From: Pseudomonas sp. Root562
GTDB taxonomy: Bacteria > Pseudomonadota > Gammaproteobacteria > Pseudomonadales > Pseudomonadaceae
DNA length: 64,000 nucleotides
Reading direction: 5' to 3'
Assembly (NCBI RefSeq): GCF_001427125.1
Contig: NZ_LMGK01000020.1
Coordinates: forward strand, 1-64,000
Shown in pieces: positions 8,555-16,705 of the stretch. How positions within the stretch are numbered: position 1 is the first letter of the stretch; every line of letters begins with the position of its first letter. Under the pieces are notes generated by a model. It was not told where the DNA came from, ran no database searches, and was given only the letters and a program-made list of their open reading frames with translations. Made by a program: the position numbers and the translations under genes.

Positions 8555-9334
8555 TTAATGGCCATAAACGTCAAAATCGAAGTACTTGTCCTGCACTTGC
8601 TTGTACTTGCCATTGGCGCGAATTTCAGCGATGGCGGTGTTGAATTTGTCGGCCAGTTCCTTATCACCCTTGCGCACAGCGATACCGGCGCCGCCGCCGA
8701 AGTACTTGGCGTCTTCATAGGTCGGGCCTACGAAAGCGAAACCTTTACCGGCGTCGGTCTTCAGGAAACCGTCGTCCAGGTTGACCGAGTCGGCCAGCAG
8801 TGCATCAACGCGACCGGAAACCATGTCCAGGTTGGCTTCCTGCTGGGAGCCGTAACGCACCAGTTCAATGCCGGCCGGCACCAGCACTTCGGTGGCGAAG
8901 CGGTCGTGGGTACTGGCGCGCAGTACACCAACTTTCTTGCCTTTGAGTTCGGTCAGCGGGTCCTTGATGTCGGTGCCTGCCTTCATCACGAAGCGCGCCG
9001 GGGTGTGGTAGTACTTGATGGTGAAATCGACGTTCTTCTTGCGATCGTCAGTGATGGTCATGGACGACAGGATTGCGTCGATTTTCTTGACCTTCAGCGC
9101 CGGGATCAGGCCGTCGAACTCTTGCTCGACCCAGGTGCACTTCACTTTCATCTGCTCGCACAGCGCGTCGCCGATGTCCACGTCAAAGCCAGTGAGCTTG
9201 CCGTCAGGGGTTTTCATCGAGAATGGCGGGTAACCGGCTTCGATACCGATGCGGATCGGCTTGGCATCTGCAGCCACGGCGGTCAGGGACAACATCGACA
9301 GTGCCAGGGCACCGAACATCACTAGCTTCTTCAT
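8555..9334 (-). CDS. basic amino-acid ABC transporter substrate-binding protein (AotJ/ArgT-like)
   Basis: A 259-residue periplasmic binding protein with a signal peptide ending near TAVAAD. The family-3 fingerprint [14 protein letters not shown] is followed by [15 protein letters not shown] and the TDDRKK loop typical of Lys/Arg/Orn binders, so arginine or ornithine is the likely ligand. No permease or ATPase gene is nearby, so it probably feeds a transporter encoded elsewhere or acts with the AotO-like enzyme downstream. The leader at 9335-9440 contains an inverted repeat (GAAGTGGC at 9403-9410, GCCACTTC at 9430-9437). Confidence 0.88.
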   Translation of the reverse strand: MKKLVMFGALALSMLSLTAVAADAKPIRIGIEAGYPPFSMKTPDGKLTGFDVDIGDALCEQMKVKCTWVEQEFDGLIPALKVKKIDAILSSMTITDDRKKNVDFTIKYYHTPARFVMKAGTDIKDPLTELKGKKVGVLRASTHDRFATEVLVPAGIELVRYGSQQEANLDMVSGRVDALLADSVNLDDGFLKTDAGKGFAFVGPTYEDAKYFGGGAGIAVRKGDKELADKFNTAIAEIRANGKYKQVQDKYFDFDVYGH

Positions 9335-9465
9335 TTATAACTCCTGTGTGCGGAGGCTTTTATTGGCAGCGTTCGGTCGCAGTTTGTAACTGACAAATAC
9401 CGAAGTGGCCGGCAGTCTATGGCGGCTTCCGCCACTTCAGTTATTTTGAAGCGACAAATAAATAC

Positions 9466-9509
9466 AGAAAAAGACCGCGCCAGCTTTGCGTTGCAAGCGC
9501 TGACGCGGT
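9466..9509 (-). terminator. rho-independent terminator after the rhodanese gene
   Basis: On the minus strand ACCGCGTCAGC pairs with GCTGGCGCGGT (one T-G wobble) and is followed by TTTTTCTG. It lies about 20 bp downstream of the rhodanese stop and insulates the binding-protein promoter. Confidence 0.85.
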
Positions 9510-9529
9510 TTGCGATCTCCTGGATGGGA

Positions 9530-9964
9530 TCAACACTCGCAACCGAGCACATGGTTCACTGGTTGCGACGTCGCAACACTCAACGCAAACCCTTCATCCA
9601 GCCATCCGGTCACGCCGCCAATCATCTCCTTGACCGGATAGCCCAGCGCCGCCAGCTTCACTGCTGCCTTGTTCGCGCCGTTGCAGTGCGGGCCTGCGCA
9701 ATAGACCACGAACAGGCTGGTTTTCGGATAGGCCGCAAGGTGCTCGGCGTTGAGGAGTCGCCCCGGAATATTGATCGCCCCAGGCAAGTGGCCCCGTTCG
9801 AACGCCAGCGGCCCCCTCACGTCGACCAACACAAAATCCACCTCGCCAGCCGCTTGGCTGCCGTGAACGTCAGAGCAATCGGTTTCAAAGGTCAGGCGGT
9901 TACTGAAATGCATGAAGGCAATGGCCGAAGGGGCGGCGGGTATTGCGCGGACCAGGCTGGTCAT
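9530..9964 (-). CDS. single-domain rhodanese-like sulfurtransferase
   Basis: A 144-residue rhodanese domain. LVDVRGPLAFERGHLPGAINIP is the CH2-type entry motif, and the active-site loop VYCAGPHCNGA carries the nucleophilic Cys (C89) plus a second Cys (C94). It is a cytoplasmic persulfide carrier or detoxification protein with no signal peptide. It is divergent from an FtrA-type regulator with 99 bp between starts, a pairing seen in other pseudomonads, so it is probably the regulator's target. The C-terminus ends in HVLGCEC, giving two further cysteines that might bind metal or form a disulfide. Confidence 0.88.
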   Translation of the reverse strand: MTSLVRAIPAAPSAIAFMHFSNRLTFETDCSDVHGSQAAGEVDFVLVDVRGPLAFERGHLPGAINIPGRLLNAEHLAAYPKTSLFVVYCAGPHCNGANKAAVKLAALGYPVKEMIGGVTGWLDEGFALSVATSQPVNHVLGCEC

Positions 9965-10010
9965 GGGTTTGCTCCTGAGTGTCGTGGGTGTGAGCAGACT
10001 TTATCTGCCG

Positions 10011-10031
10011 GCCACTTGCGGCTAAAGTGGC
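10011..10031. promoter_or_regulatory. candidate operator in the rhodanese/ftrA divergent promoter
   Basis: GCCACTT-N7-AAGTGGC is a perfect 7-bp inverted repeat in the 99-bp region between the divergent starts, a plausible site for the adjacent GlxA/FtrA regulator. An AAGTGGC-containing inverted repeat also occurs at 9403-9437 before the binding-protein gene. No footprint data exist here; this is inference. Confidence 0.5.
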
Positions 10032-10063
10032 GCACAAGACACTCACCGGGAACTTTCCGCCAA

Positions 10064-11038
10064 ATGCAGCCCACCCCTGGATTGGTCGCGATCCTGGCCT
10101 ACGATGGTCTCTGCACATTCGAGTTTGGTATCGCCGTGGAGATATTCGGCCTCGCGCGCCCGGAATTCGATTTTCCTTGGTACAGCCACCAGATCGCCGC
10201 CGTCGATCAAGGCCCCATGCGCGCCATGGGGGGCATACAAGTACTGGCCGATGGCGGCCTGGAACTGCTGGAGCAGGCACGGACCATCATCATTCCGGGC
10301 TGGCGTGACCGCAACGCAACCGTGCCCGATGCACTGCTCACCGCCCTGCGCCAGGCCCACGCCCGGGGCGCTCGCTTGCTGTCGATCTGTTCAGGCGTAT
10401 TCGTACTGGCGGCCACCGGCCTGCTCGACGGCCGAAGCGCCACCACGCACTGGCGTTACACCCGCGAACTGGCGGAACGTTTTCCAAATATCCTGGTGGA
10501 CCCGGACGTGTTGTACGTCGACTCGGGCCAGTTGATCACCTCTGCCGGCAGCGCGGCCGGCATCGATGCTTGCCTGCATCTGGTGGCGCGGGATTTCGGT
10601 ACGCAGGTGGCCAACGCGGTGGCCCGACGCTTGGTGATGTCTCCGCAACGCACCGGTGGCCAGGCGCAATTCATTCCGACACCGGTCAGCCCCACCCCGC
10701 GCAGCGATCTTTCCCGCGTCATGCAGTGGGCACGCGAGCGTTTGCATGAACCGCTGGAGGTCCGCGACCTGGCCAGCGAAGCAGCCATGAGTGAACGCAC
10801 ATTCCTGCGGCGCTTCACCGAGGCCAGCGGCCAATCGCCGAAAACCTGGCTGCAACATGAACGTCTGGGCCGTGCGCGGGAGTTGCTGGAGAGTACCGAC
10901 CACAACACCGAGCAGATTGCACTGCGCTGTGGTTATCGTTCGGTGGAAAGCTTTCGGGTGGCGTTTCGCAGCGTGGTCGGGGTGCCACCGTCGGTGTATC
11001 GGGAGCGGTTTGGCCGGGAGATCAAAGCCATTTTGTGA
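10064..11038 (+). CDS. ftrA: GlxA/FtrA-type transcriptional regulator (DJ-1-like + AraC domain)
   Basis: 324 residues. The N-terminal half is a DJ-1/PfpI-like domain (ILAYDGLCTFEFGIAVEIFG at the start, LLSICSGVFVLAATGLLDG with the nucleophile-elbow cysteine). The C-terminal 100 residues hold the AraC double helix-turn-helix (RDLASEAAMSERTFLRRFTE and IALRCGYRSVESFRVAFR). The reading frame stays open far upstream, but the DJ-1 domain begins at the ATG at 10064 and the upstream part crosses the divergent rhodanese gene in antisense, so I reject a longer start. It probably activates the rhodanese operon. Confidence 0.88.
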   Translation: MQPTPGLVAILAYDGLCTFEFGIAVEIFGLARPEFDFPWYSHQIAAVDQGPMRAMGGIQVLADGGLELLEQARTIIIPGWRDRNATVPDALLTALRQAHARGARLLSICSGVFVLAATGLLDGRSATTHWRYTRELAERFPNILVDPDVLYVDSGQLITSAGSAAGIDACLHLVARDFGTQVANAVARRLVMSPQRTGGQAQFIPTPVSPTPRSDLSRVMQWARERLHEPLEVRDLASEAAMSERTFLRRFTEASGQSPKTWLQHERLGRARELLESTDHNTEQIALRCGYRSVESFRVAFRSVVGVPPSVYRERFGREIKAIL

Positions 11039-11111
11039 GGTGGCCTGCCATTTAGGGGATCTCCAGAGAACAGTTTTTTGTACACCCGAATGGTTCCCGT
11101 TGGTTGACAGG

Positions 11112-11252
11112 CCGCCATCGCTGGCAAGCCAGCTCCCACAGGGGTCCCGGTGTGATCGAGATTTTCGACCAATGAAGATCCTCTGTAGGAGCAAAGCTTG
11201 CTCGCGATGGCGATCTCAAGGACGCCATCGCTGGCAAGCCAGCTCCCTCAGG
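11112..11252. repeat. cluster of three REP elements between convergent genes
   Basis: A GCCATCGCTGGCAAGCCAGC element at 11112-11141, a TGTAGGAGCAAAGCTTGCTC element at 11182-11212 and a second GCCATCGCTGGCAAGCCAGC element at 11223-11252. The last two face each other and can fold together. The cluster occupies the space between ftrA and the end of the secretion operon. I see no gene in 11039-11288. Confidence 0.85.
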
Positions 11253-11288
11253 AGAACACCAACCCAACAGCCCGAAGGCCGCCTCGAT

Positions 11289-12161
11289 TTACTCGTCCGA
11301 ACCCTCACCTTCAGGCGTCACCTTGTTCTGGGTCAGATAGCGCTCAAGCGTCTCATTTTGCGGCGGTGCGGAGTTGTCCCCCGCCACCTGCCACATCTTG
11401 CGTTCGATCCCCTGTGCCAGCAAATGCCCCACCGCCGCTTCAATCGCCGACAGCACACACAACTGTGCCGGTTCGTTGGTGGTGTAACCGACCTCGGCCT
11501 CGAGCAGTTTCTTGAACTCGATGAACTTGAACACGCCGGCGCTGCGCCCAACGGAGTAGATCGTCTTGCTGGTCATCACATTGGCCAGCACCTGCCCGCT
11601 GCGTACGTCCACCGCCCGCAGATTCACCGTGACCTGGTCGACCCGATACTCCCGGGAAATATCGATGCCCAGGTAGCGTGCCCCTTCCCCGCCGCTCTTC
11701 ACGTTGGTGTCGTAGGCGATGATCCCGCCTTCAAGCATCATGTTCGCCGCTTGCAGCGGTGGCAGTTCAGCCTGGATGTTTACCGGCGTGTTCGGTTTTT
11801 TCTGCGATGCGCGGATGATCTTGCGCTCGGTCAACAGGTTCTGCAGCCCTTCTCGTTCCAGCACCACGAACCAGCCGCTGGCCTGCATGGCGTCCATCAA
11901 CATGCTCGCCGCCCCCTGGGTGACGCTGGTGGAGAACGAGCTGGCCGGGGTCGGTTTGTATTGTCCGGTCTGGTCACGGAAACCATACACAACCGCCATC
12001 AACCGGCCTTTGGGTCGCGGCATGTTGATCAAATCGTAATAGGTCGACGCCCGGGGTGTCAGGGTCGGCGTTTCGGTGTCCTGCTCAGCGCCAATCGGCT
12101 CGCGCAGGCTGCAGCCTTGAAGTGCTGCCAACAGCATCCCTAGCAAAATCAACTTTTTCAT
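11289..12161 (-). CDS. csgG: CsgG/HfaB-family outer-membrane channel lipoprotein (CsmG)
   Basis: A 290-residue CsgG homologue. The signal peptide ends in a lipobox (LQGC), and the mature protein follows the family through PRPKGRLMAVVYGFRDQTGQYKP, the VLEREGLQNLLTER segment and the transmembrane-hairpin region with YLGIDISREYRVDQVTVNLR. CsgG forms a nonameric outer-membrane pore for curli subunits. It is last in a run of co-oriented genes after csgF and csgE, but no CsgA/CsgB amyloid subunit is present, so the pore probably exports something else. In P. putida GB-1 the homologues beside the pseudopilin xcmX are called csmE, csmF and csmG (recalled from the literature), and the order here is the same. 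Confidence 0.93.
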   Translation of the reverse strand: MKKLILLGMLLAALQGCSLREPIGAEQDTETPTLTPRASTYYDLINMPRPKGRLMAVVYGFRDQTGQYKPTPASSFSTSVTQGAASMLMDAMQASGWFVVLEREGLQNLLTERKIIRASQKKPNTPVNIQAELPPLQAANMMLEGGIIAYDTNVKSGGEGARYLGIDISREYRVDQVTVNLRAVDVRSGQVLANVMTSKTIYSVGRSAGVFKFIEFKKLLEAEVGYTTNEPAQLCVLSAIEAAVGHLLAQGIERKMWQVAGDNSAPPQNETLERYLTQNKVTPEGEGSDE

Positions 12162-12192
12162 GTCCGTTGCTCCCCGTCAGCCCAAATGCCCG

Positions 12193-12612
12193 TCAAGGGG
12201 CGAGGCCATTAACCTTGATTTCCGACACTTCACCGGTCGCTCGATCCGTTACTTCAATCGTCAGTTGCCCCGAGTCGTCGAGGACGTTGACGATAAAAGC
12301 GTCTGTGGACAGGCTCCCCGTATTGCCAGTGGAGATGTTGTCCAGCAATTGCCCCAGCAACCGCGATTGCAACTGGCTGCTGAAGCGTTCCAGGGCCGAG
12401 GTGCCGGTCAGGGCAGCGCGGTCCTTCAAGTCAGGGTCGTCATAATCGTTTTGCGCCTGGGCGTTGTTGAGCAGCCAGGTGCCGTTCAGCGGGTTGCCGC
12501 CAAACGATGGATTGATCGGTGTGTAGACCAACTCCGTGGCCTGGACCAGGCCGCAACCGCCGAGGCCGAGCAAGCACAAGCCACTGCGCTGCAAGAACGT
12601 TTTCATTTTCAT
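12193..12612 (-). CDS. csgF: curli assembly protein CsgF homologue (CsmF)
   Basis: 139 residues with a signal peptide (cleavage near VQATE). The mature N-terminus LVYTPINPSFGGNPLNGTWLLN is the CsgF signature that inserts in the CsgG pore. In curli systems CsgF couples secretion to nucleation at the surface. Its start overlaps the csgE stop by four bases (ATGA), and csgG begins 31 bp after its end, so the three genes form a tight unit. With no amyloid subunit nearby, its partner here is unknown. Confidence 0.93.
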   Translation of the reverse strand: MKMKTFLQRSGLCLLGLGGCGLVQATELVYTPINPSFGGNPLNGTWLLNNAQAQNDYDDPDLKDRAALTGTSALERFSSQLQSRLLGQLLDNISTGNTGSLSTDAFIVNVLDDSGQLTIEVTDRATGEVSEIKVNGLAP

Positions 12613-12998
12613 AGTTCGTCCCTCTCAAGGTCCGTGGTGTCCTGCAACAAGGTTTCCAGCTTGCGCTGGACAATCTGCCCGCGTACCCAGTCGGCGGCGG
12701 CATAGGCCTCGTCCTTGAGCTCGACGGTGTTCGGCGGCAGGAAACGCCGATAAACCAAACGCTGTTGAAATTCCACGGTCACCAGGCTGCCCCAGCGAGC
12801 CGAAGGTCGTTCGCGAACCACCAGGTTGAAATCCATCGGGCTGGTGGCGCGCAGGCGTTCACTGAACGAATAGTAAAAGTCGTGGCCGATGTGCGAGATC
12901 GTGTCGTCGATGATGAAACCGAGCATTTCGTCCTCTTCGCCAGCCGAGGCGGCAGAGGTGCTCAACACCAGGATCAAGGCCAGGCAGAGTCTGTTCAT
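12609..12998 (-). CDS. csgE: curli assembly protein CsgE homologue (CsmE)
   Basis: 129 residues with a signal peptide ending near SAASAG. FIIDDTISHIGHDFYYSFSE and the LVVRERPSARWGS stretch match CsgE, the periplasmic adaptor that caps CsgG and selects cargo. The ATG at 12998 overlaps the stop of the preceding pseudopilin gene (12995-12997) in an ATGA arrangement, so the curli-type genes are translationally coupled to the pseudopilin operon. That coupling is strong evidence that the two systems work together. Confidence 0.92.
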   Translation of the reverse strand: MNRLCLALILVLSTSAASAGEEDEMLGFIIDDTISHIGHDFYYSFSERLRATSPMDFNLVVRERPSARWGSLVTVEFQQRLVYRRFLPPNTVELKDEAYAAADWVRGQIVQRKLETLLQDTTDLERDEL

Positions 12999-13534
12999 GG
13001 CTGCAACGCCTGTGGCTGTTGCGACTGGCCCTTGGCCGGGCCGGATGTGCCATCGAGGAAGGATTTCTCGGCCACGAATTGCCAGTCCTTGTAACTGGCC
13101 ATGCCGTTGAAATCCGACCATTGACTGGGAAAGTCCGCCTGTTTGAGCGGTTTGTCCGTGGACGGGCTGCTGATGCCAGTGATGCGTCCGTCGAAACCGC
13201 GCATCAGGAACCATTCGCCGCCGCCGATCGGGTCCGGGTACAGCTGGCGGATGTGGTGTTTGGCATTGGGAAAACGCTCGTCCTGCAGCAGGTCGGCGAG
13301 TTCCTTCGGGTACTGTGCCAGGCCAGGCGAACTGCGGTAATAGCTGCGCAGCGCCTGGGCGTACTGGGTGCCGACCCACAGCAACTGGCGCTCGCGATCA
13401 CGCCGCGAAGCGGTGGACCACAACTCGCCGGCACTGGCCAGGCCCATGCCCATCACCATGATCAGAAACAGCACCCCCAGGTAGGTGAAACCGTCCTCTG
13501 CCGCAGGCTTACCACTCGGAATAAAGGCTGCCAT
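12995..13534 (-). CDS. xcmX: minor pseudopilin-like protein without Glu5 (XcmX-like)
   Basis: 179 residues. A 15-residue leader ending in Gly precedes FTYLGVLFLIMVMGMGL, a type IV pilin-like hydrophobic helix. Position +5 is Gly, not the conserved Glu. Loss of Glu5 is a feature of tip pseudopilins such as GspK, so this is probably the tip or priming subunit. AGGGAGG lies seven bases before the ATG. The gene overlaps the previous pseudopilin by 26 bp and csgE by 4 bp. The arrangement of two pseudopilins, this gene, then csgE/F/G is that reported for xcmT2, xcmT3, xcmX and csmEFG in P. putida GB-1, where a transposon in xcmX blocked transport of the Mn-oxidising factor. Confidence 0.8.
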   Translation of the reverse strand: MAAFIPSGKPAAEDGFTYLGVLFLIMVMGMGLASAGELWSTASRRDRERQLLWVGTQYAQALRSYYRSSPGLAQYPKELADLLQDERFPNAKHHIRQLYPDPIGGGEWFLMRGFDGRITGISSPSTDKPLKQADFPSQWSDFNGMASYKDWQFVAEKSFLDGTSGPAKGQSQQPQALQP

Positions 13535-13883
13535 CACGCGCCCTCCCTGTGGCACCACTTTTGATATCGGCAACCCCGCCGGCCACGCCGTCCGGGGGGG
13601 CAACCATGACCCAGGCGTCTTTGCGCTCGACAATCGGGTCCATCGGCGAGTTGCGCAGATAACGCTGCTCGACCAGTTGTTCGATGGAATCCGGATAACG
13701 CCCGGTGTCGCCGTAGTAGTGATCCAGCGCCTCGCGCATGGCCGACAGGCTCTGGCGCAAAGTGGTCTCTTTCGAGGCCTCCAGGCTGTTGAAATAGCGC
13801 GGCAAGGCGATGGTCATCAGCGTCGCGATGATTGCCATGACCACCATCAGTTCCAGTAGGGTAAAGCCCTTTTGCCGGCGCAT
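13509..13883 (-). CDS. type II secretion pseudopilin (GspG-like, XcmT2/T3)
   Basis: 124 residues. The leader MRRQKG ends at the prepilin peptidase site and is followed by FTLLELMVVMAII with Glu at +5. The globular part has GRYPDSIEQLVEQ, the usual GspG region before the beta-sheet. The ATG at 13883 is chosen because it sits directly before the prepilin leader; longer frames run into the neighbouring gene. It is one of two GspG-like genes in tandem here and the shorter one. Cleavage needs a prepilin peptidase (PilD/XcpA), which is not encoded in the window. Confidence 0.88.
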   Translation of the reverse strand: MRRQKGFTLLELMVVMAIIATLMTIALPRYFNSLEASKETTLRQSLSAMREALDHYYGDTGRYPDSIEQLVEQRYLRNSPMDPIVERKDAWVMVAPPDGVAGGVADIKSGATGRARDGSLYSEW

Positions 13884-13887
13884 ATGT

Positions 13888-14361
13888 TCACCACTCCCGG
13901 TACGCGATGCCGTTGAGGCCTTTGCCGCGGGCCTTGGAGTAGACGTCAAAGACGTCCTGCCCGTCCCGCGGGTTTTCAGCGGTGCTGTCGTAGGAGCGCA
14001 AGCCCCAGCCGCCTTCGTCGTCACGCTTGACCGGCGCCAGAGGGTCGTGGGGCACGCGCCGCAGGAAATAGAACTTGGCCCCTTTGGCGCTGCGCACATC
14101 CCGCACGCCTTCAACCAGCACTTGCAGGTTCGGCGGGTAGCCGTTGCTGTTCAGCGATTTCTCGATGTAGCCGGCATCGAATGCACGCTTGTAGGCATCG
14201 ATGGCGTCGCGGATCTGGTACAGGGCGGTACGCAGTTCCTGCTCTTTGCCCCGGCGCACCACGGTCTCGGTCAGCGGTGCGGCCATGCCGGCCAGCAGGC
14301 CGATCAGGGACAGCGTCACCACGACTTCGATCAGGGTAAAACCGCGTTGCGAGGCGTTCAT
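13888..14361 (-). CDS. type II secretion pseudopilin (GspG/H-like, XcmT2/T3)
   Basis: 157 residues. The leader MNASQRG precedes FTLIEVVVTLSLIGLLAGMA with Glu at +5. The mature part has NGYPPNLQVLVEG and a Pro/Asp-rich PHDPLAPVKRDDEGGWGLRS segment as in GspG major pseudopilins. The ATG at 14361 follows the secretin stop by two bases; a TTG two codons earlier is less likely. With the next gene and the separate gspG at 33922 this locus has three GspG-type subunits, so they may form a mixed or switched pseudopilus. Confidence 0.88.
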   Translation of the reverse strand: MNASQRGFTLIEVVVTLSLIGLLAGMAAPLTETVVRRGKEQELRTALYQIRDAIDAYKRAFDAGYIEKSLNSNGYPPNLQVLVEGVRDVRSAKGAKFYFLRRVPHDPLAPVKRDDEGGWGLRSYDSTAENPRDGQDVFDVYSKARGKGLNGIAYREW

Positions 14362-14363
14362 GA

Positions 14364-16196
14364 TCAAGGCTTCCCGACGGTAACGGTGGTGGCGATCGGT
14401 GCGCTCATGCCTTGGGTGCGAACCTCTTCGACTCCGACCTTCGAACGATCCGGCGCCTGGATGTGCATGCTGGTTTCAGTGCCGGTAGGGAATTCCATGT
14501 CCGACGGGCTCTGGTACGGCAGGTTGCGCACGATCCGCGGGGTGATCGACAGCACCAGTTCAGATTTACTGACGTCATCCTTGTTGCTGCCGAACAGCCG
14601 GCCCAGGCCAGGAATGTCACCCAGGCCCGGGATCTTGTTGCCGGTGCTGCCATGGTCGTTGCGCATCAGGCCAGCAAGGATCTGGGTTTCGCCGTCATGC
14701 AGGCGCAGCGTGGTCTGCGCGTTACGGGTATCGACCTGCACCGGAATCGTGCCTTGGCGGGTCGGCTCCAGAGGTGTGGCGTTACTGACTTCCAGGGCGA
14801 CCTTGATCGCCACTTCGTTGTTCAGGTGCACGGTCGGCTGCACTTCCAGTTTCAAACCGACATCGAGGTAAGTCACGCTTTCGGTGATCACCGGTCCTTG
14901 GGTCGACGGCACCGACGTGGCGCTGATGATTGGTACGCGTTGACCAATGTGGATGCGCGCCTGCTCGCGGTTACTCACCCGGATGACCGGGCTGGCCAGG
15001 GTGTTGATGTCCTTGTCCTGGGCATTGATCTTGGCCTGTGGCGACGGCGAGATCGTGATGCGGCTGGAGTTGATGCCCTTGAGTTGATCGAGAATGGTCA
15101 CCGCCGAGCCATCGCTGTTGACCACGCCGAAGGTGTTCGGCCATTGAAGGCCAAGGTCGAGGATGCGCTGGGTGGCGACTTCCATCACTTCCACTTCCAG
15201 CACCACTTCGGGGTTCGACTGATCCTGGGATTGCAGGAGTTTCTCAGCCATGCGAATCGCGTCGCCGCTGTCGCGCATGGTCAGGGTGTTGAGGCGCTCA
15301 TCGACGAACACGTCGCGGGTCTTGAGCATGGTCTTGATCATGTTCAGCGCGGTGTTGGCATCGATGCTGGTCAGGTAGAAGGTGCGCATCACCAGCTCTT
15401 GGTAATCCTTGAGCTTCTGCGGTGAGTCGGGGTAGATCAGCAGGGTGTTTTCGTTCACCACTTTCTGATGCAGCTGGTTCTGTTGCAGCAGCAGTTCCAC
15501 CGCATCTTCGATACGCACGTCGCGCACGAAAATCGTCGCTTTCATGTCCGGGCGCAGGTCTTTGTCGAAGATGAAATTCAAACCGGCCACCTGGGACAGC
15601 ACTTCGAAAATGGTCTTCAGGTTGGCGTCGCGAAATTCCAGGGTCACCGGTTTGTCGAGGCGAGTACGCAGTTGCGGATAAGGAATCACGTTGCGGCTCT
15701 GCACCAGGCGGATATTGCCTTGCAGCTCCAGCGCGCCTTCATTGTTCGGGTCCAGTTCGAGGATCTGCCGCACCTGGCGCTCGGACCCGTACACGTCGCC
15801 CCGGCGCAGGTCGCCGCGGGCCAGTTCGAGCTTTTCATCGAGGCTGCGCATGTGTTCGAGCTGACGCAGGGCGTCCTGGGCGCGACGGTTGTTCGGCTCG
15901 ATGGTCAACACTCGGCCGTAACCCATGCGTGCCGAAGCGAAATCACGTTGCGTACGGTCCATGTCGGCCTGGGTCAACAACGCGGTGATCGCGCGGGCTC
16001 GGGCACTGTTGAGCGCAATGTGCAGTTCGGTGTCGCGAGGGTTTTCGCGCAACCCTTCCTCGATCCGTGCCAGGCCGGCTTCGTACTGCCCCTGTTCGAT
16101 CAGGTCAGTGGCTTCCTCCTTGGCAACCTGCGCCGAACTGCACGCGGCCAGCCCTGCACAGAGGCAAAGGCTCATCAGCAAACGGGATTTGTTCAT
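14364..16196 (-). CDS. gspD: outer-membrane secretin with N-terminal TPR region (GspD/PilQ-type, XcmQ)
   Basis: A 610-residue secretin that forms the outer-membrane gate. The signal peptide ends in a lipobox (GLAAC), so it is probably a lipoprotein that can reach the outer membrane without a separate pilotin. Residues about 20-170 are TPR-like helices (LIEQGQYEAGLARIEEGLRE, LTIEPNNRRAQDALRQ). N-domains follow (VTLEFRDANLKTIFEVLSQV), then the secretin core with SRITISPSPQAK, RVPIISATSVPSTQGPV, GLKLEVQPTVH, and IPGLGDIPGLGRLFGS near the C-terminus. The TPR fusion resembles MSHA/type IV pilus-like secretins more than classical GspD. It is followed immediately by two pseudopilin genes. Confidence 0.92.
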   Translation of the reverse strand: MNKSRLLMSLCLCAGLAACSSAQVAKEEATDLIEQGQYEAGLARIEEGLRENPRDTELHIALNSARARAITALLTQADMDRTQRDFASARMGYGRVLTIEPNNRRAQDALRQLEHMRSLDEKLELARGDLRRGDVYGSERQVRQILELDPNNEGALELQGNIRLVQSRNVIPYPQLRTRLDKPVTLEFRDANLKTIFEVLSQVAGLNFIFDKDLRPDMKATIFVRDVRIEDAVELLLQQNQLHQKVVNENTLLIYPDSPQKLKDYQELVMRTFYLTSIDANTALNMIKTMLKTRDVFVDERLNTLTMRDSGDAIRMAEKLLQSQDQSNPEVVLEVEVMEVATQRILDLGLQWPNTFGVVNSDGSAVTILDQLKGINSSRITISPSPQAKINAQDKDINTLASPVIRVSNREQARIHIGQRVPIISATSVPSTQGPVITESVTYLDVGLKLEVQPTVHLNNEVAIKVALEVSNATPLEPTRQGTIPVQVDTRNAQTTLRLHDGETQILAGLMRNDHGSTGNKIPGLGDIPGLGRLFGSNKDDVSKSELVLSITPRIVRNLPYQSPSDMEFPTGTETSMHIQAPDRSKVGVEEVRTQGMSAPIATTVTVGKP

Positions 16197-16705
16197 TGCG
16201 CGCTCCCCACAGACAAAGTCTGGGACAAATGCAGAGGCAAATAGACCAGGCTCAGTTCCAGATCGGAAATCCCCTCGATCTTCCATGTGTCGTCGATCAC
16301 ATCCCCCTTGCGCACGACGTAGATTTTTTCGCCGTTCTGCAAAAACACTTGCAGGTCAGTGCGATCATCCATCCGGCCAATGAACTGGAAAGGCATCGGC
16401 GGTGCAGTGGGGGCCTGCACGACCGGAGCAACGGTGACGGGTTTTTCGGTGACACTGGCCAGTGATGGAGCAGCCTTCCAGCTGCGGGCGGCAAACAGGT
16501 CGCCGGCCGGGCTCAGGTCCTTGATCGGCGCAGGCGCGGCGGAGGCTTTTGCCGTAGACGACGCCTTGCCTTTGGCAGGTGTGGCAACAGCGGCGACTTC
16601 CACGTCACTGTCGTCAGCCTGCTTGAAAAACTCGGGCAACCAGGTCAGTGCCGCGGCGACACCGAGAAAGGCCACCCAACCCACCACGCGCTTGTTGTTC
16701 ATCAT
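16193..16705 (-). CDS. inner-membrane anchored PilP/GspC-like protein
   Basis: 170 residues. One N-terminal membrane helix (VVGWVAFLGVAAALTWLPEF) is followed by a long Ala/Pro/Lys linker and a C-terminal beta domain with PFQFIGRMDDRTDLQVFLQ and KIYVVRKGDVIDDTWKIEGI, the pattern of PilP and GspC homology regions that bind the secretin N0 domain. It sits next to the secretin gene, as such proteins do. The start ATG at 16705 overlaps the PilO-like stop. It is the only candidate in the locus to bridge inner membrane and secretin. Assignment rests on architecture and position. Confidence 0.75.
   Translation of the reverse strand: MMNNKRVVGWVAFLGVAAALTWLPEFFKQADDSDVEVAAVATPAKGKASSTAKASAAPAPIKDLSPAGDLFAARSWKAAPSLASVTEKPVTVAPVVQAPTAPPMPFQFIGRMDDRTDLQVFLQNGEKIYVVRKGDVIDDTWKIEGISDLELSLVYLPLHLSQTLSVGSAQ

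Noticed and set aside
9419..10063. N-terminal extension of the FtrA regulator
   Set aside because: The frame is open but runs antisense through the rhodanese gene, and the DJ-1 domain begins at 10064.
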